A stretch of DNA of 45,604 bases from Clostridiales bacterium (GCA_012519695.1 JAAYPT010000038.1:1-45604), one strand, 5' to 3'; shown: positions 16,802-26,432, counted from the first letter of the stretch. Program-made: numbers and translations. Notes: generated from the sequence alone by a model not told the origin.

Positions 16802-17170
16802 CTATTTCTTCTTGTTTGCTACTGTTCTCTTTGGACCTTTTCTGGTTCTTGCATTAGTCTTTGTCTTCTGACCACGAACTGGAAGTCCTTTTCTATGACG
16901 AATTCCACGATAACATCCGATTTCCTGTAATCTCTTGATGTTCATAGCGATTTCTCTTCTTAAATCACCTTCTACTGTCTGGGATTCATCGATTACTGCA
17001 CTGATTCTCTTTACTTCTTCATCAGTTAAATCTCTAACACGAGTATCAGGATTAACGTTTGCTGCTTCTAAGATACGGGTAGCACTAACTCTACCAATAC
17101 CGTAAATATAAGTTAATCCAATCTCAACACGTTTTTCTCTTGGTAAATCTACACCTGCGATACGAGCCAT
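16802..17170 (-). CDS. rpsM: ribosomal protein uS13
   Basis: A 122-residue small-subunit head protein contacting the P-site tRNA and 23S bridge. [20 protein letters not shown] and the C-terminal [20 protein letters not shown] are diagnostic. The GIGR helix-hairpin-helix signature YGIGRVSA is intact. A 434-bp spacer separates it from rpmJ, unusually long for this operon. Confidence 0.97.
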   Translation of the reverse strand: MARIAGVDLPREKRVEIGLTYIYGIGRVSATRILEAANVNPDTRVRDLTDEEVKRISAVIDESQTVEGDLRREIAMNIKRLQEIGCYRGIRHRKGLPVRGQKTKTNARTRKGPKRTVANKKK

Positions 17171-17476
17171 GTGTGTTGTACACCTCCATTAATTTCTAAA
17201 AATGTTATTTGGTATGCACTGCATACCGGTAGCATTGTGGCAAATCTGCAACATAATCTGCCTAATACACGAAAAACAAACATATACAGCTACGGTTGCT
17301 CGTCCTGAAATGTGTGTATATCTTTGCCTTGTGTCAAAATATTCTGTTTATACCTTGTATTCCGCTTTCCTCGGTATCAAAAAAGGGGAACCCGGTGGCA
17401 TATACCGGTTATTATGAATAGTGAGCAACCCTTCCGGGTGTTTCACTACAGCCGCACATAAATAATTCAAACAAAT
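17171..17476. other. non-coding part of the 434-bp rpmJ-rpsM spacer
   Basis: No credible gene. It contains the hairpin GGTATGC/GCATACC (17211-17227) near the rpsM ribosome-binding site and several CCGGT-containing short inverted segments (around 17390-17450). I could not identify a convincing promoter here. Confidence 0.5.
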
Positions 17477-17598
17477 AAGGAAGTTCTGTTCGCTAACCTC
17501 AAGCTACGCCCTATAAACGGTCTTGCTTTCGCTAATCTCACAGAACGGTCTCACACTAAATTCACGCTTCGCTCATAAGCTTGCGTTCATTAAGTGTT
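17477..17598. repeat. stop-adjacent repeat, copy B
   Basis: 122 bp, the same length and orientation as copy A, 6 bp downstream of the rpmJ stop. GTTCTGT near one end and ACAGAAC internally can pair. Confidence 0.85.
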
Positions 17599-17604
17599 TC
17601 CGAC

Positions 17605-17718
17605 CTAACCCTGTCTCTGTTTGTGTTTTGGGTTTTCACAGATAATTCTGATGCTTCCCTTTCTTTTGATGACTTTGCATTTTTCGCAAATAGGCTTTAC
17701 TGATGATCTTACCTTCAC
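17605..17718 (-). CDS. rpmJ: ribosomal protein bL36
   Basis: A 37-residue large-subunit protein, [20 protein letters not shown] and onward, with zinc ligands Cys11, Cys14, Cys27 and His32, so it is the zinc-binding form. The start is GTG 17718 with AAAGGAGG 7 bp upstream; the longer frame to 17835 is not real. It is the first gene after the predicted internal promoter of the alpha part of the cluster. Confidence 0.96.
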   Translation of the reverse strand: MKVRSSVKPICEKCKVIKRKGSIRIICENPKHKQRQG

Positions 17719-17791
17719 AGCAATTCCTCCTTTCCCAATTGTAAAAGCCCCTGTTTTACGGGTTTTCCGCATTTTCAAGGGTCTACTCCAA

Positions 17792-17825
17792 AAGTGTCCG
17801 AATAACATTATATCATCGGACACTT
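17792..17825. repeat. 10-bp inverted repeat around a promoter -10
   Basis: AAGTGTCCGA (17792-17801) and TCGGACACTT (17816-17825) are exact complements. The -10 element of the rpmJ promoter lies in the 14-base loop, an arrangement typical of an operator or of a hairpin at the mRNA 5' end. Confidence 0.75.
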
Positions 17826-17835
17826 GAAAAAGCAA
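17807..17835 (-). promoter_or_regulatory. predicted internal promoter before rpmJ
   Basis: On the minus strand: TTGCTT (17835-17830), a 17-bp spacer and TATAAT (17812-17807). It would supply rpmJ-rpsM-rpsK-rpsD-rpoA-rplQ independently of the rpsJ promoter. Confidence 0.65.
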
Positions 17836-17861
17836 GCAATTTTGGGGCTTTTTTCAACTTT

Positions 17862-18080
17862 TTATTTATCACGCCAAATGATTCTTCCTTTTGTCAAATC
17901 ATATGGGGACATCTCAATGGTTACTTTGTCACCAGGCAATATACGAATAAAATTCATTCTTAACTTTCCACTAATATGTGCAAGAATCTGATGACCATTT
18001 TCAAGTTCTACCTGGAACATTGCATTTGGTAATTTTTCTACAACTGTTCCTTCTACTTCGATTACATCTGCTTTTGACAT
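17862..18080 (-). CDS. infA: translation initiation factor IF-1
   Basis: A 72-residue OB-fold factor that binds the ribosomal A site during initiation. [20 protein letters not shown] and the C-terminal [15 protein letters not shown] are diagnostic. The start is ATG 18080 with AGGAGG about 10 bp upstream. That site lies inside the last codons of the KOW gene, which overlaps infA by 19 bp, suggesting translational coupling. Confidence 0.97.
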   Translation of the reverse strand: MSKADVIEVEGTVVEKLPNAMFQVELENGHQILAHISGKLRMNFIRILPGDKVTIEMSPYDLTKGRIIWRDK

Positions 18081-18346
18081 TCTTTTATTCCTCCTAATTT
18101 GCAATAAAGCTTAATGGCTCTTTTTATTTCTTCGTTCCGAAAATTATCTTTTCCAGTAAACACCTCTGTAACCTCTTTCGGAAGCTTTTTTATAATCTGA
18201 ATATGCTTTTTGTTCTTTTTCTTTGGCTTTTCCAGAAGTTTGTACTTCCCGTCTGCCAGAAAATACATATCGGCTTCTTCTTTTATAATTACATAAATGT
18301 TATCCTTATCGTGACCGGATTTTGATATTGCTAGATTGATATTCAT
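18062..18346 (-). CDS. KOW-domain RNA-binding protein (L14e-like)
   Basis: A 94-residue protein with an N-terminal KOW-type fold: [20 protein letters not shown], then [20 protein letters not shown]. Such proteins sit between map and infA in many Firmicutes and are assumed to bind ribosome or RNA; their role is not established. The C-terminal [13 protein letters not shown] is encoded by DNA that is also the infA ribosome-binding site and start. ATG 18346 has GAGGAAGG upstream. It lies 127 bp after map; the spacer carries repeat copy C. Confidence 0.85.
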   Translation of the reverse strand: MNINLAISKSGHDKDNIYVIIKEEADMYFLADGKYKLLEKPKKKNKKHIQIIKKLPKEVTEVFTGKDNFRNEEIKRAIKLYCKLGGIKECQKQM

Positions 18347-18395
18347 CTACGTTCCTTCCTCTTTATATGAAAGTTCTTTTTGCTATATAATTGAA

Positions 18396-18503
18396 CATTA
18401 ATAGTTCAATTATCATGAGCTCAAGCTACGCCTTTCAGGCTTGCTTTCTCTAAGCGTAAAGAACGGCCTCGCACTAAGCTCTGTCTTCGCCTTTCGGCTC
18501 ACC
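18396..18503. repeat. stop-adjacent repeat, diverged copy C overlapping the map 3' end
   Basis: Shares CTCAAGCTACGCC, GGCTTGCTTTCTCTAA and GAACGGCCTCGCACTAA blocks with copies A and B in the same order. GTTC (near 18396) and GAAC (near 18460) could pair. Unlike the others it overlaps the last codons of map. Confidence 0.6.
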
Positions 18504-19277
18504 AATCCCTAAGTTGCTTTCGGTCTCTGTAAGAGTTAAAATCTCTGGTTCGCCATCAGTGATTAAAATTGTATTTTCATAATGCGCTGATAAGGAACCA
18601 TCCTCTGTTACGACTGTCCAATCATCACTTAACCATTCCACATCTGGACGTCCTGCATTTATCATTGGTTCAACTGCAAGGGTCATCCCCGATTTCAGAC
18701 GTACTCCTCTACTCTTTTGAGCAAAGTTTGGTATCTGCGGATCTTCGTGAAGATGTGTTCCAATTCCATGTCCTACTAATTCTCGAACTACTCCATAGCC
18801 AAAACTTTCTGCATAGGCGCCAATTGCATTTGATATCTCGTGCAAATGATTTCCATCTTTTGCGTATTTAATGCCTTCAAAAAAACTCTGCCGTGTTCTT
18901 TCTATTAATAGTGCTGCTTCCTTCGAAATCTCTCCTACACCGTGGGTTCTTGCTGCATCAGAATGGTAACCTTTATAAATAACACCGGCATCTAAGCTTA
19001 CAATATCACCTTCGTGAATCAAATGCTTTTTGGTCGGAATTCCATGTACCACTTCGTTGTTTACAGATACACATATTGCTGCTGGATATCCATTATAGTT
19101 TTTAAAGGAAGGAATACATCCAAAACTGCGAATCATTTCCTCTCCCAGCTTATCGATTTCCCAGGTAGACATTCCCGGTTTCAATTCTTTTCCAAGATTT
19201 TCATGAACCTTTGCCAGAATTTTTCCTGCGGCACGCATTAATTCAATTTCTCTGGCAGATTTTATTGATACTGACAT
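18474..19277 (-). CDS. map: methionine aminopeptidase, type I
   Basis: Removes the initiator Met from nascent proteins; cytosolic and dimetal-dependent. The 267-residue sequence keeps all ligands in E. coli-like positions: Asp96, Asp107, His170 (GHGIGTHLHEDPQIPN), Glu203 (EPMINAG) and Glu234; His79 is also present. Typical enzymes end near residue 250 (GEPEILTLTE). Here about 15 extra residues (ESNLGIGEPKGEDRA) follow, the last nine coded by repeat-like DNA. It starts 3 bp after adk. Confidence 0.96.
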   Translation of the reverse strand: MSVSIKSAREIELMRAAGKILAKVHENLGKELKPGMSTWEIDKLGEEMIRSFGCIPSFKNYNGYPAAICVSVNNEVVHGIPTKKHLIHEGDIVSLDAGVIYKGYHSDAARTHGVGEISKEAALLIERTRQSFFEGIKYAKDGNHLHEISNAIGAYAESFGYGVVRELVGHGIGTHLHEDPQIPNFAQKSRGVRLKSGMTLAVEPMINAGRPDVEWLSDDWTVVTEDGSLSAHYENTILITDGEPEILTLTETESNLGIGEPKGEDRA

Positions 19278-19280
19278 GTT

Positions 19281-19925
19281 TTACGCTCCTAAAATTTCCA
19301 CGATGGCTTTGAATACATCTTCCATCGGTTGAACACCATTTACAGTTTTCAAGATATCTTTTTTCTTATAATAATCAATCAACGGCTGTGTCTGCTCATG
19401 ATATACTTCCAAACGTTTCTTTACTGTTTCCGGCTTATCATCGTCTCTTAATACTACTGGGCTTCCACAACGATCACAAATTCCTTCTACTTTTGTTGGA
19501 ATAGAAACAATGTGATAAGTAGCTCCGCAATTTAAGCAGGCACGTCTTCCAGACATTCTTGTAATAATGTTTTCATCTGGTACATCTACATCAATGGCAT
19601 AATCCATTTTTTCATTTATTTTTGCAAGTGCTGCATCTAAAGCTTCTGCCTGTGGAATAGTTCTTGGGAAACCATCCAGTACAAAACCGTTTTTACAGTC
19701 ATCCTGTTGTATTCTGTCTGCTACCAATTCAACTACTAACTCATCTGGAACTAACAAGCCCTGATCCATAAATGTCTTTGCTTTTTTTCCCAATTCAGTT
19801 CCATTTTTAATATTTGCTCTAAAAATATCTCCTGTGGAAATATGTGGGATGCTATACTTATCTGCAATTTGTTTTGCCTGAGTTCCTTTTCCTGCTCCCG
19901 GTGCTCCCAACATAATAACTTTCAT
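19281..19925 (-). CDS. adk: adenylate kinase
   Basis: Converts AMP and ATP to two ADP. The 214-residue long form has P-loop [10 protein letters not shown] (7-16), [16 protein letters not shown], and a zinc-type LID with Cys130, Cys133, Cys150 and Cys153, as in Gram-positive enzymes. It is encoded between secY (79 bp) and map (3 bp), the standard Firmicute order. Confidence 0.98.
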   Translation of the reverse strand: MKVIMLGAPGAGKGTQAKQIADKYSIPHISTGDIFRANIKNGTELGKKAKTFMDQGLLVPDELVVELVADRIQQDDCKNGFVLDGFPRTIPQAEALDAALAKINEKMDYAIDVDVPDENIITRMSGRRACLNCGATYHIVSIPTKVEGICDRCGSPVVLRDDDKPETVKKRLEVYHEQTQPLIDYYKKKDILKTVNGVQPMEDVFKAIVEILGA

Positions 19926-20004
19926 AACGATTCCTCCATAATTCTCTTAAAAACAACTTTAGTGCACCGTGGGAGATGCACTTAGCACCTCCCTGGTACA
20001 CATA

Positions 20005-21324
20005 CTAGTCATTCAAAAATCCTTTGTAATAGCGAACTAACATCTGTGACTCAATTTGTTTTAATGTTTCAATAATAACACCAACAATAATGATAATAGA
20101 TGTTCCACCGAACGATACGCTTGCATCAAATACTCCATTAAAGAAAATTGGAATAATTGCTACAATCATAAGTCCGACTGCTCCTACAAAAATGATATAA
20201 TTCAAGATCTTTGTTAAATAATCGCTGGTTGGCTTTCCTGGTCTGATACCCGGAATAAATCCTCCCTGGCGTTTCATATTGTTTGCAATTTCAAGTGGAT
20301 TAAAGGTAATTGATGTATAGAAATATGCGAATGCAATTACTAATACAATATACAACAGTAATCCCCAGCTATAAACTGGTTGTTTTGGATTACACCAGTA
20401 AGACTGAGATAATCCGTGAAGAATCTTGCTTCCGACTCCTGTTCCCTGACCTTTACCCAAAATGGTAGCAATCAATACTGGCATCTGCATAATGGACTGT
20501 GCAAAAATAATTGGAATAACACCAGCTGTATTTACCTTCAATGGAATGTAGCTGGTCTGACCACCAACCTGTTTTCTTCCTTGAATTTTCTTACTATACT
20601 GAACCGGTATCTTTCGTTGTCCATCCTGAAGAAATACAACGAAAACAACTGTTACTAAAATAACTGCAATAATAACAACCGCTGCAATAATTGCATTACC
20701 AACATTTGCTGCATTTGCAATGAACTTTGTATACAAAGTCATCAAATCGTCTGGCATACGGGATAAAATGTTAATTGTCAATACAATAGAAATACCGTTT
20801 CCAACACCTTTTTCCGTAATTCTTTCGCCAATCCACATAAGTGCTGCGGAACCAGCTGTTAAGGAAGTAACCATCATAATTACATTTAATGCATCAAACT
20901 TTTCCAGATATCCGCTACGACCAAATCCAATTGCCATAGCTACTGACTGGATTACCGCAAGTGCAACCGTTACATAACGTGTAATCTTGGTCATTTTCTT
21001 TCTTCCATCTTCGCCATCCCTTTGCATTTCTTCCAACTTTGGAATAGCAATGGTAAGAAGCTGAATAATAATGGAAGATGTAATGTACGGTGTAATGTTC
21101 AGTGCAAATACTGACATCTGCTCAAATGAACCACCTGTAATAGCATCAAAAAAGTTCAGTGCATCTACTCCCTGGTTTGCAAACCAGTTAGCAATTACTT
21201 CACTGTTGACACCAGGCAGGGGTAACTGAGACCCCAGTCTGATGACAACTAACATTGCTAATGTATAAAAAATACGATTCCTAATGTCCTTTATTTTAAA
21301 TGCGTTACGGAATGTCTCCAGCAT
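20005..21324 (-). CDS. secY: preprotein translocase subunit SecY
   Basis: A 439-residue channel subunit of the Sec translocon with about ten membrane helices. It begins [20 protein letters not shown] and contains RLGSQLPLPGVN and the plug-adjacent ITPYITSSIIIQLL. The C-terminal cytosolic loop GIRPGKPTSDYL binds SecA and the ribosome. Its ATG overlaps the rplO stop by one base (TAATG), so the two are translationally coupled. Confidence 0.98.
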   Translation of the reverse strand: MLETFRNAFKIKDIRNRIFYTLAMLVVIRLGSQLPLPGVNSEVIANWFANQGVDALNFFDAITGGSFEQMSVFALNITPYITSSIIIQLLTIAIPKLEEMQRDGEDGRKKMTKITRYVTVALAVIQSVAMAIGFGRSGYLEKFDALNVIMMVTSLTAGSAALMWIGERITEKGVGNGISIVLTINILSRMPDDLMTLYTKFIANAANVGNAIIAAVVIIAVILVTVVFVVFLQDGQRKIPVQYSKKIQGRKQVGGQTSYIPLKVNTAGVIPIIFAQSIMQMPVLIATILGKGQGTGVGSKILHGLSQSYWCNPKQPVYSWGLLLYIVLVIAFAYFYTSITFNPLEIANNMKRQGGFIPGIRPGKPTSDYLTKILNYIIFVGAVGLMIVAIIPIFFNGVFDASVSFGGTSIIIIVGVIIETLKQIESQMLVRYYKGFLND

Positions 21325-21764
21325 TAGATCACCTCTGCTTTTCCGCCCAGAGCCTCAATCTTTTCTTTAGCGCCTGCGCTGAAGGCATTTACCTGTACAG
21401 TGAGTTTCTTTGTAAGTTCACCGTTTCCAAGAATCTTAACGCCATCTCTTGGATTTTTAACGATTCCCTGCTCCAGTAATGTTTCTACTGTTACAACTGC
21501 ATCGTTATCGAATACTTCTAAAGCGGATACATTAATTCCAACGATTGTCTTGGAATTTCTGTTCTTAAATCCTCTCTTAGGTAATCTTCTGTATAATGGC
21601 ATCTGACCACCTTCGAAACCAGGTCTTGGTGCTCCGGAACGAGCTTTCTGTCCCTTGTGTCCTTTACCTGCGGTCTTACCATTTCCTGAACCGTGTCCAC
21701 GTCCTCTTCTGAAATTATCACTGTGTTTTGAACCTTCTGCTGGCTGTAAATTTGATAAGTCCAT
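21324..21764 (-). CDS. rplO: ribosomal protein uL15
   Basis: A 146-residue large-subunit protein. [20 protein letters not shown], the glycine-rich [20 protein letters not shown], and [20 protein letters not shown] are diagnostic. It follows rpmD by 23 bp and overlaps secY by 1 bp. Confidence 0.98.
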   Translation of the reverse strand: MDLSNLQPAEGSKHSDNFRRGRGHGSGNGKTAGKGHKGQKARSGAPRPGFEGGQMPLYRRLPKRGFKNRNSKTIVGINVSALEVFDNDAVVTVETLLEQGIVKNPRDGVKILGNGELTKKLTVQVNAFSAGAKEKIEALGGKAEVI

Positions 21765-21787
21765 TCTGACACCTCCTTACTTTAATC

Positions 21788-21970
21788 TTAGATTTCTTCT
21801 ACTTTTACTAAATGTCTTACTCTCTGAATCATACCTCTGACTGCTGCGTTATCTGGCATTTCTACAGTATGATTTACTTTTCTTAAACCTAAAGCCTCGA
21901 TTGTTTTCTTATTCTTTGGAACAGCGCCAATTGTAGACTTTACAAGTGTAATTTTTAATTTTTCTGCCAT
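21788..21970 (-). CDS. rpmD: ribosomal protein uL30
   Basis: A 60-residue large-subunit protein: MAEKLKITLVKSTIGAVPKN and VNHTVEMPDNAAVRGMIQRV. The ATG at 21970 has GGAGG 9 bp upstream; an in-frame TTG two codons earlier is too close to that site. It follows rpsE by 14 bp. Confidence 0.97.
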   Translation of the reverse strand: MAEKLKITLVKSTIGAVPKNKKTIEALGLRKVNHTVEMPDNAAVRGMIQRVRHLVKVEEI

Positions 21971-21984
21971 CTTCAATTCCCTCC

Positions 21985-22494
21985 TTAACCAAGTATCTCT
22001 TCAACAGATTTACCGCGAAGCTTAGCTACTTCTTCTGGAGATTTCAACTGACTTAAAGCATCAATAGTAGCAAGAACTACGTTCTGCTTATTGTTGGAAC
22101 CTAAAGATTTTGTACGGATGTTCTTAATTCCTGCTAATTCACATACATTACGCGCAGGACCACCTGCGATAACACCGGTACCTTCAGGAGCTCTTTTCAG
22201 TAATACAGATGCACCGGTATGTTTTCCGGTAATATCATGAGTAATACTGTTGTTATCATCTAATTTTACAGAAATCAGTTTCTTCATAGCATCTTCTTTT
22301 CCTTTGCGAATTGCTTCTGGAATTTCAGCTGCTTTTCCTAAGCCTGCACCTACATGACCGTTGCCGTCACCAACAACAACCAAAGCTGTAAAACGGAAGT
22401 TACGTCCACCTTTAACAACCTTTGTTACACGCTTAATTGATACCACTTTTTCTGTTAATTCTAATTGACTAGCATCAATAATTGTACGTTTCAT
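21985..22494 (-). CDS. rpsE: ribosomal protein uS5
   Basis: A 169-residue small-subunit protein at the mRNA entry and decoding region. Seen are the double-stranded-RNA-like N-terminal domain (KEKVV-type [18 protein letters not shown]), [19 protein letters not shown], and the C-terminal fold with [19 protein letters not shown]. It lies between rplR and rpmD with 14-17 bp gaps. Confidence 0.98.
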   Translation of the reverse strand: MKRTIIDASQLELTEKVVSIKRVTKVVKGGRNFRFTALVVVGDGNGHVGAGLGKAAEIPEAIRKGKEDAMKKLISVKLDDNNSITHDITGKHTGASVLLKRAPEGTGVIAGGPARNVCELAGIKNIRTKSLGSNNKQNVVLATIDALSQLKSPEEVAKLRGKSVEEILG

Positions 22495-22511
22495 GTAATT
22501 GTCTCCTCCTA

Positions 22512-22880
22512 TTAAAAGTCTAATCCAGCTTCTCTTGCTGCATCAGCTAACGCTTTGATTTTTCCCTGATATATGAAGCCGCCTCTATCGAAGACAACAG
22601 TGGTAATACCTTTTTCTAATGCTTTCTTTGCAATTACAGTTCCAAGATGTGCTGCTGCGTCAACATTATTTGTCTTTTCTAATTCTGCCTTTACATCTTT
22701 CTGAAGTGTAGACGCGGAAACCAATGTATTTCCTACTGTATCGTCAATAATCTGTGCATACATATGATTATTGCTTCTAAACACAGCTAAACGTGGTCTT
22801 TCGGCTGTACCGGAGAAACGATTACGCATTCTGCTATGTTTTTTAATACGAACTTCTGCTCTTGATTTTTTACTAACCAT
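22512..22880 (-). CDS. rplR: ribosomal protein uL18
   Basis: A 122-residue 5S rRNA-binding protein: [32 protein letters not shown] and [20 protein letters not shown]. It belongs to the central protuberance with uL5. ATG 22880 has AGGAGG upstream. Confidence 0.98.
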   Translation of the reverse strand: MVSKKSRAEVRIKKHSRMRNRFSGTAERPRLAVFRSNNHMYAQIIDDTVGNTLVSASTLQKDVKAELEKTNNVDAAAHLGTVIAKKALEKGITTVVFDRGGFIYQGKIKALADAAREAGLDF

Positions 22881-22897
22881 TTTTTGTTCCTCCTATA

Positions 22898-23437
22898 TTA
22901 TTTCTTACCAGTCTTACCAACTTTACGTCTAATAACTTCATCAGCATACTTGATACCTTTTCCTTTGTAAGGTTCAGGTCTTCTCTTATCTCTGATTTCA
23001 GCTGCGTACTGGCCAACTTTTTCTTTATCAATACCGGAAACAATAATTTTGTTACCGTCAACTTTAGACTCTAATCCTTCTGGATCTTCCATCTCTACTG
23101 GATGAGAATATCCAAGGTTTAATGTTAAAACTTTTCCAGACTTAGAAGCTCTGTAACCAACACCGTTTACTTCAAGCTCTTTGGTATAACCATCAGTTAC
23201 ACCAACAACCATGTTGTGAATTAAAGTTCTTGTTAAACCATGTAAAGATTTCATTTTCTTTAAATCGTTTGGTCTTGTTACAACAACTTCAGAACCTTCT
23301 AATTTGATTTCCATTTCTGCTGGAAGGGTTCTCTCAAGAGTTCCCTTCGGACCTTTTACAGTCACATGATTATTTTCTGCAATATCAACAGTAACTCCTG
23401 CTGGTACCGCGATTGGCATTCTTCCTATACGTGACAT
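22898..23437 (-). CDS. rplF: ribosomal protein uL6
   Basis: A 179-residue large-subunit protein near the factor-binding site: [33 protein letters not shown] and the C-terminal signature [15 protein letters not shown]. It follows a 174-bp spacer after rpsH that holds repeat copy E. Confidence 0.98.
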   Translation of the reverse strand: MSRIGRMPIAVPAGVTVDIAENNHVTVKGPKGTLERTLPAEMEIKLEGSEVVVTRPNDLKKMKSLHGLTRTLIHNMVVGVTDGYTKELEVNGVGYRASKSGKVLTLNLGYSHPVEMEDPEGLESKVDGNKIIVSGIDKEKVGQYAAEIRDKRRPEPYKGKGIKYADEVIRRKVGKTGKK

Positions 23438-23500
23438 GCCCGTACCTCCTAATTTTATTTTCTTCTTATTATAGCTGTACTAGCTACAATCAAACCTCCA

Positions 23501-23611
23501 AAGTTCCGCTCGACTAACACGCTGCTCTCGCCAGAAACAGGCTCGGCACCGTTAAGTCTCGGGAACGGCTTTCGCACTATGCTCGAAAACACCTCGCCAA
23601 GTGCTTAATGC
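23501..23611. repeat. stop-adjacent repeat, diverged copy E
   Basis: Lies directly against the rpsH stop codon. Shares GAACGGCTTTCGCACTAT and AAGTGCTTAATGCC with copy A and has AAGTTCCG at the far end. The GTTCC/GGAAC pair here replaces GTTCT/AGAAC of copies A and B, a compensatory change. Confidence 0.7.
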
Positions 23612-24013
23612 CTACCATACATAAGCGAGAACTTCTCCGCCTACAGCTAATTTTCTTGCTTCTTTATCTGTTACAACACCCTGGTTTGTAGAAAGGATTG
23701 CAATTCCAAGTCCTCCCAAAACCTTTGGAATTTCGTTTTTGCCAGCGTATACACGAAGACCTGGCTTGGAAATTCTCTTCAGTCCTGTAATAATCTTTTC
23801 ATTCTTATCTTTTCCGTATTTTAACTCAATACGAATAGTTTTGAAGTTACCATCTTCTACGATATCGTATTTTGCAACATATCCTTCTTTTACAAGAATA
23901 TCTGCAATTGCAATCTTCATCTTGGAAGCTGGAACGTCTACTGTATCATGTTTAGCAGTATTTGCATTACGAATTCTTGTAAGCATATCTGCGATTGGAT
24001 CACTCATAGTCAT
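23612..24013 (-). CDS. rpsH: ribosomal protein uS8
   Basis: A 133-residue 16S-binding protein, in many bacteria the repressor of the spc operon. [20 protein letters not shown] and [20 protein letters not shown] are diagnostic. The second in-frame ATG (two codons on) could also be used. Confidence 0.98.
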   Translation of the reverse strand: MTMSDPIADMLTRIRNANTAKHDTVDVPASKMKIAIADILVKEGYVAKYDIVEDGNFKTIRIELKYGKDKNEKIITGLKRISKPGLRVYAGKNEIPKVLGGLGIAILSTNQGVVTDKEARKLAVGGEVLAYVW

Positions 24014-24039
24014 GATGTTTCATTTCCTCCTTTTCCGGC

Positions 24040-24225
24040 CTACCAAGAAGCCTTCTTTACACCCGGGATCTGTCCCTTATAAGCTAATTCACGGAAGCAG
24101 ATTCTGCAAATTCCGTATTTTCTTAAATATGCATGTGGACGTCCACAAATTCTGCAACGATTGTATTCTCTGGTAGAGAATTTCGGTTTGCGCTGCTGTT
24201 TAATTTTCATAGATGTTTTTGCCAT
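24040..24225 (-). CDS. rpsN: ribosomal protein uS14, type Z
   Basis: A 61-residue zinc-binding S14: [20 protein letters not shown] and Cys24, Cys27, Cys40, Cys43 (CRICG...CRICF). This C-plus form is the usual Firmicute operon copy and needs zinc. It lies between rplE and rpsH. Confidence 0.98.
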   Translation of the reverse strand: MAKTSMKIKQQRKPKFSTREYNRCRICGRPHAYLRKYGICRICFRELAYKGQIPGVKKASW

Positions 24226-24243
24226 ATTGAAATTCCCTCCTTA

Positions 24244-24786
24244 TTATTTTGCAAATGGCATATTGAACTGTGTCAATAATTCACGAGCTTCTTCATCGGT
24301 CTTTGCAGTAGTAACGAAGATAACATCCATACCACGCACTTTGTCAACCTTATCGTACTCAATTTCTGGGAAAATTAACTGTTCTTTAATACCAAGAGCG
24401 TAGTTTCCTCTTCCGTCAAATGCGTTTGGATTGATACCTCTAAAGTCACGCACACGAGGTAAAGCCAAGTTGATTAAACGATCCAGGAATTCATACATTT
24501 TGTCGCCTCTTAAAGTTACTTTACATCCGATTGGCATTCCTTCTCTGATTTTGAAGTTCGCTACGGAATTCTTAGCTCTGGTTACAACAGCTTTCTGACC
24601 TGTAATGGTTTCCATATCGCTGATTGCTGCGTCTAAGAGTTTTGCATTTTCTTTTGCTTCACCAACGCCCATGTTGATAACGATTTTATCAAGCTTTGGT
24701 ACTTCCATTTTATTTTTATATTCAAATTTTTTCATCAGAGCGTCTACGATTTCGTTCTGATAAGTTTCTTGTAATCTAGTACTCAA
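24244..24786 (-). CDS. rplE: ribosomal protein uL5
   Basis: A 180-residue 5S rRNA-binding protein contacting P-site t[42 protein letters not shown] and [20 protein letters not shown]. It follows rplX by 23 bp. Confidence 0.98.
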   Translation of the reverse strand: MSTRLQETYQNEIVDALMKKFEYKNKMEVPKLDKIVINMGVGEAKENAKLLDAAISDMETITGQKAVVTRAKNSVANFKIREGMPIGCKVTLRGDKMYEFLDRLINLALPRVRDFRGINPNAFDGRGNYALGIKEQLIFPEIEYDKVDKVRGMDVIFVTTAKTDEEARELLTQFNMPFAK

Positions 24787-24809
24787 CTGAATGGACCTCC
24801 TTCCTTCTA

Positions 24810-25121
24810 TTAGTCAATTACATCGCCAGTAGATTTGGCAAAACGTACTTTTTTATCTCCGTCCATTTTGAATCCTACACGAGTAGCTTTTACTTTATGA
24901 ACATACATTACGTTAGAAATATCAACTGGTCCTTCCTGATGAATGATACCACCCTGCTGATTAGCCATGCTTGGTTTTGCGTGCTTGGTAACCATGTTGA
25001 TACCTTCTACCAGAACGGTGTTGTCTTTTTTATTTACAGCAATAACTTTGCCTTCTTTGTCTTTGTCTTTTCCAGCGATAACTTTTACTGTATCACCTTT
25101 TTTAATTTTTAAAGTTGACAT
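24810..25121 (-). CDS. rplX: ribosomal protein uL24
   Basis: A 103-residue assembly-initiator protein with a KOW domain: [20 protein letters not shown] and the conserved [15 protein letters not shown]. It follows rplN by 11 bp. Confidence 0.98.
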   Translation of the reverse strand: MSTLKIKKGDTVKVIAGKDKDKEGKVIAVNKKDNTVLVEGINMVTKHAKPSMANQQGGIIHQEGPVDISNVMYVHKVKATRVGFKMDGDKKVRFAKSTGDVID

Positions 25122-25132
25122 CGACCCACCTC

Positions 25133-25501
25133 CTATAATACTTCCGGAGCTAAGGAAACAATTTTCATAAACTGTTTCTCACGAAGCTCTCTAGCAACTG
25201 GTCCAAAGATACGGGTTCCTCTTGGGGTTTTGTCATCTTTAATGATAACAGCCGCATTCTCATCAAATTTGATATAAGAACCGTCTTTACGACGAGCACC
25301 TTTTTTTGTACGAACTACTACAGCTTTTACTACATCGCCTTTTTTAACAACGCCGCCTGGTGTTGCATCTTTAACCGTAGCAGTGATGATATCTCCGATA
25401 TTTGCATATCTTCTTGTAGAACCGCCCATAACACGGATACATAATAATTCTTTTGCTCCAGTATTATCAGCTACTTTCAGTCTACTTTCCTGTTGAATCA
25501 T
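25133..25501 (-). CDS. rplN: ribosomal protein uL14
   Basis: A 122-residue protein at the subunit interface: [40 protein letters not shown] and [20 protein letters not shown]. It follows rpsQ by 14 bp. Confidence 0.98.
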   Translation of the reverse strand: MIQQESRLKVADNTGAKELLCIRVMGGSTRRYANIGDIITATVKDATPGGVVKKGDVVKAVVVRTKKGARRKDGSYIKFDENAAVIIKDDKTPRGTRIFGPVARELREKQFMKIVSLAPEVL

Positions 25502-25515
25502 GCTGGTAGCCTCCT

Positions 25516-25770
25516 TTATTTCGCTCTTTCAATGATTTCTACAAGTCTCCATCTCTTATCTTTAGATAATGGTCTTGTTTCCATTACTCTGACGGTATCA
25601 CCGATTTTGCATTCGTTGTTTTCGTCATGAGCTTTTAATTTATAAGTTCTTTTTACGATTTTATTGTATAATGGATGTCTTACGTTATCTGCAACTGCAA
25701 CAACAATAGTCTTATCCATCTTATCACTTACAACTTTGCCTGTACGTGTTTTTCTAAGATTTCTTTCCAC
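25516..25770 (-). CDS. rpsQ: ribosomal protein uS17
   Basis: An 84-residue OB-fold 16S-binding protein: [20 protein letters not shown] and [20 protein letters not shown]. It follows rpmC by 28 bp. Confidence 0.98.
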   Translation of the reverse strand: MERNLRKTRTGKVVSDKMDKTIVVAVADNVRHPLYNKIVKRTYKLKAHDENNECKIGDTVRVMETRPLSKDKRWRLVEIIERAK

Positions 25771-25798
25771 GATTTATTGCTCCTTTCGTTCAGGATAA

Positions 25799-26005
25799 TT
25801 AAGCTTCTTTTGCTTTCTCAGTGATAATCGTCTGAATTCTAGCGATATTCTTACGAACCTCTTTGATTCTTCCGGTATTATCTAACTGATTAGTAGCATT
25901 CTGGAATCTTAAGTTAAAAAGTTCTTTCTTTGCAGCTACTAACTGTTCGTTTAATGCTGCTACAGATTCTTCTCTTAATTCTTTTACATAATTACTAGTT
26001 TTCAT
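25799..26005 (-). CDS. rpmC: ribosomal protein uL29
   Basis: A 68-residue protein at the tunnel exit where trigger factor and SRP dock: [20 protein letters not shown] and [20 protein letters not shown]. The ATG at 26005 is preferred over an upstream GTG (26014). It overlaps the rplP end by 11 bp. Confidence 0.96.
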   Translation of the reverse strand: MKTSNYVKELREESVAALNEQLVAAKKELFNLRFQNATNQLDNTGRIKEVRKNIARIQTIITEKAKEA

Positions 26006-26432
26006 TTGATTCACCGCCTTCTAAGTCTGCACGCGAAACTACTTTACATTTACAAGGTAATTTGTGTGTAGCAAGACGTAATGCTTCACGAGCTGTTTCT
26101 TCTGGAACTCCTGAAACTTCAAATAAAACACGTCCTGGTTTCACAACAGCTACCCAAAACTCCAAGTTACCTTTTCCTTTACCCATACGAACTTCAAGAG
26201 GTTTATGTGTAATTGGTTTGTTTGGGAAAATCTTAATCCATACTTTACCACCACGTTTCATATAACGTGTCATTGCGATACGCGCTGCTTCAATTTGATT
26301 TGCTTTAATCCAACATGGTTCTGTAGCTACAATACCGTACTCACCATTTGAAATTTTATTTCCTCGTGAAGCTTTTCCCGCCATAGAACCACGGAACTCT
26401 TTACGATGTTTTACTCTTTTTGGCATTAACAT
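25995..26432 (-). CDS. rplP: ribosomal protein uL16
   Basis: A 145-residue protein next to the peptidyl transferase centre: [39 protein letters not shown] and [23 protein letters not shown] 26432 overlaps the rpsC stop by one base and has GGGAG 9 bp upstream; an ATG two codons later is possible. Confidence 0.97.
   Translation of the reverse strand: MLMPKRVKHRKEFRGSMAGKASRGNKISNGEYGIVATEPCWIKANQIEAARIAMTRYMKRGGKVWIKIFPNKPITHKPLEVRMGKGKGNLEFWVAVVKPGRVLFEVSGVPEETAREALRLATHKLPCKCKVVSRADLEGGESNEN

Noticed and set aside
23460-23500. TATAAT-like hexamer in the rpsH-rplF spacer as a promoter
   Set aside because: No acceptable -35 at 16-18 bp and no extended -10.
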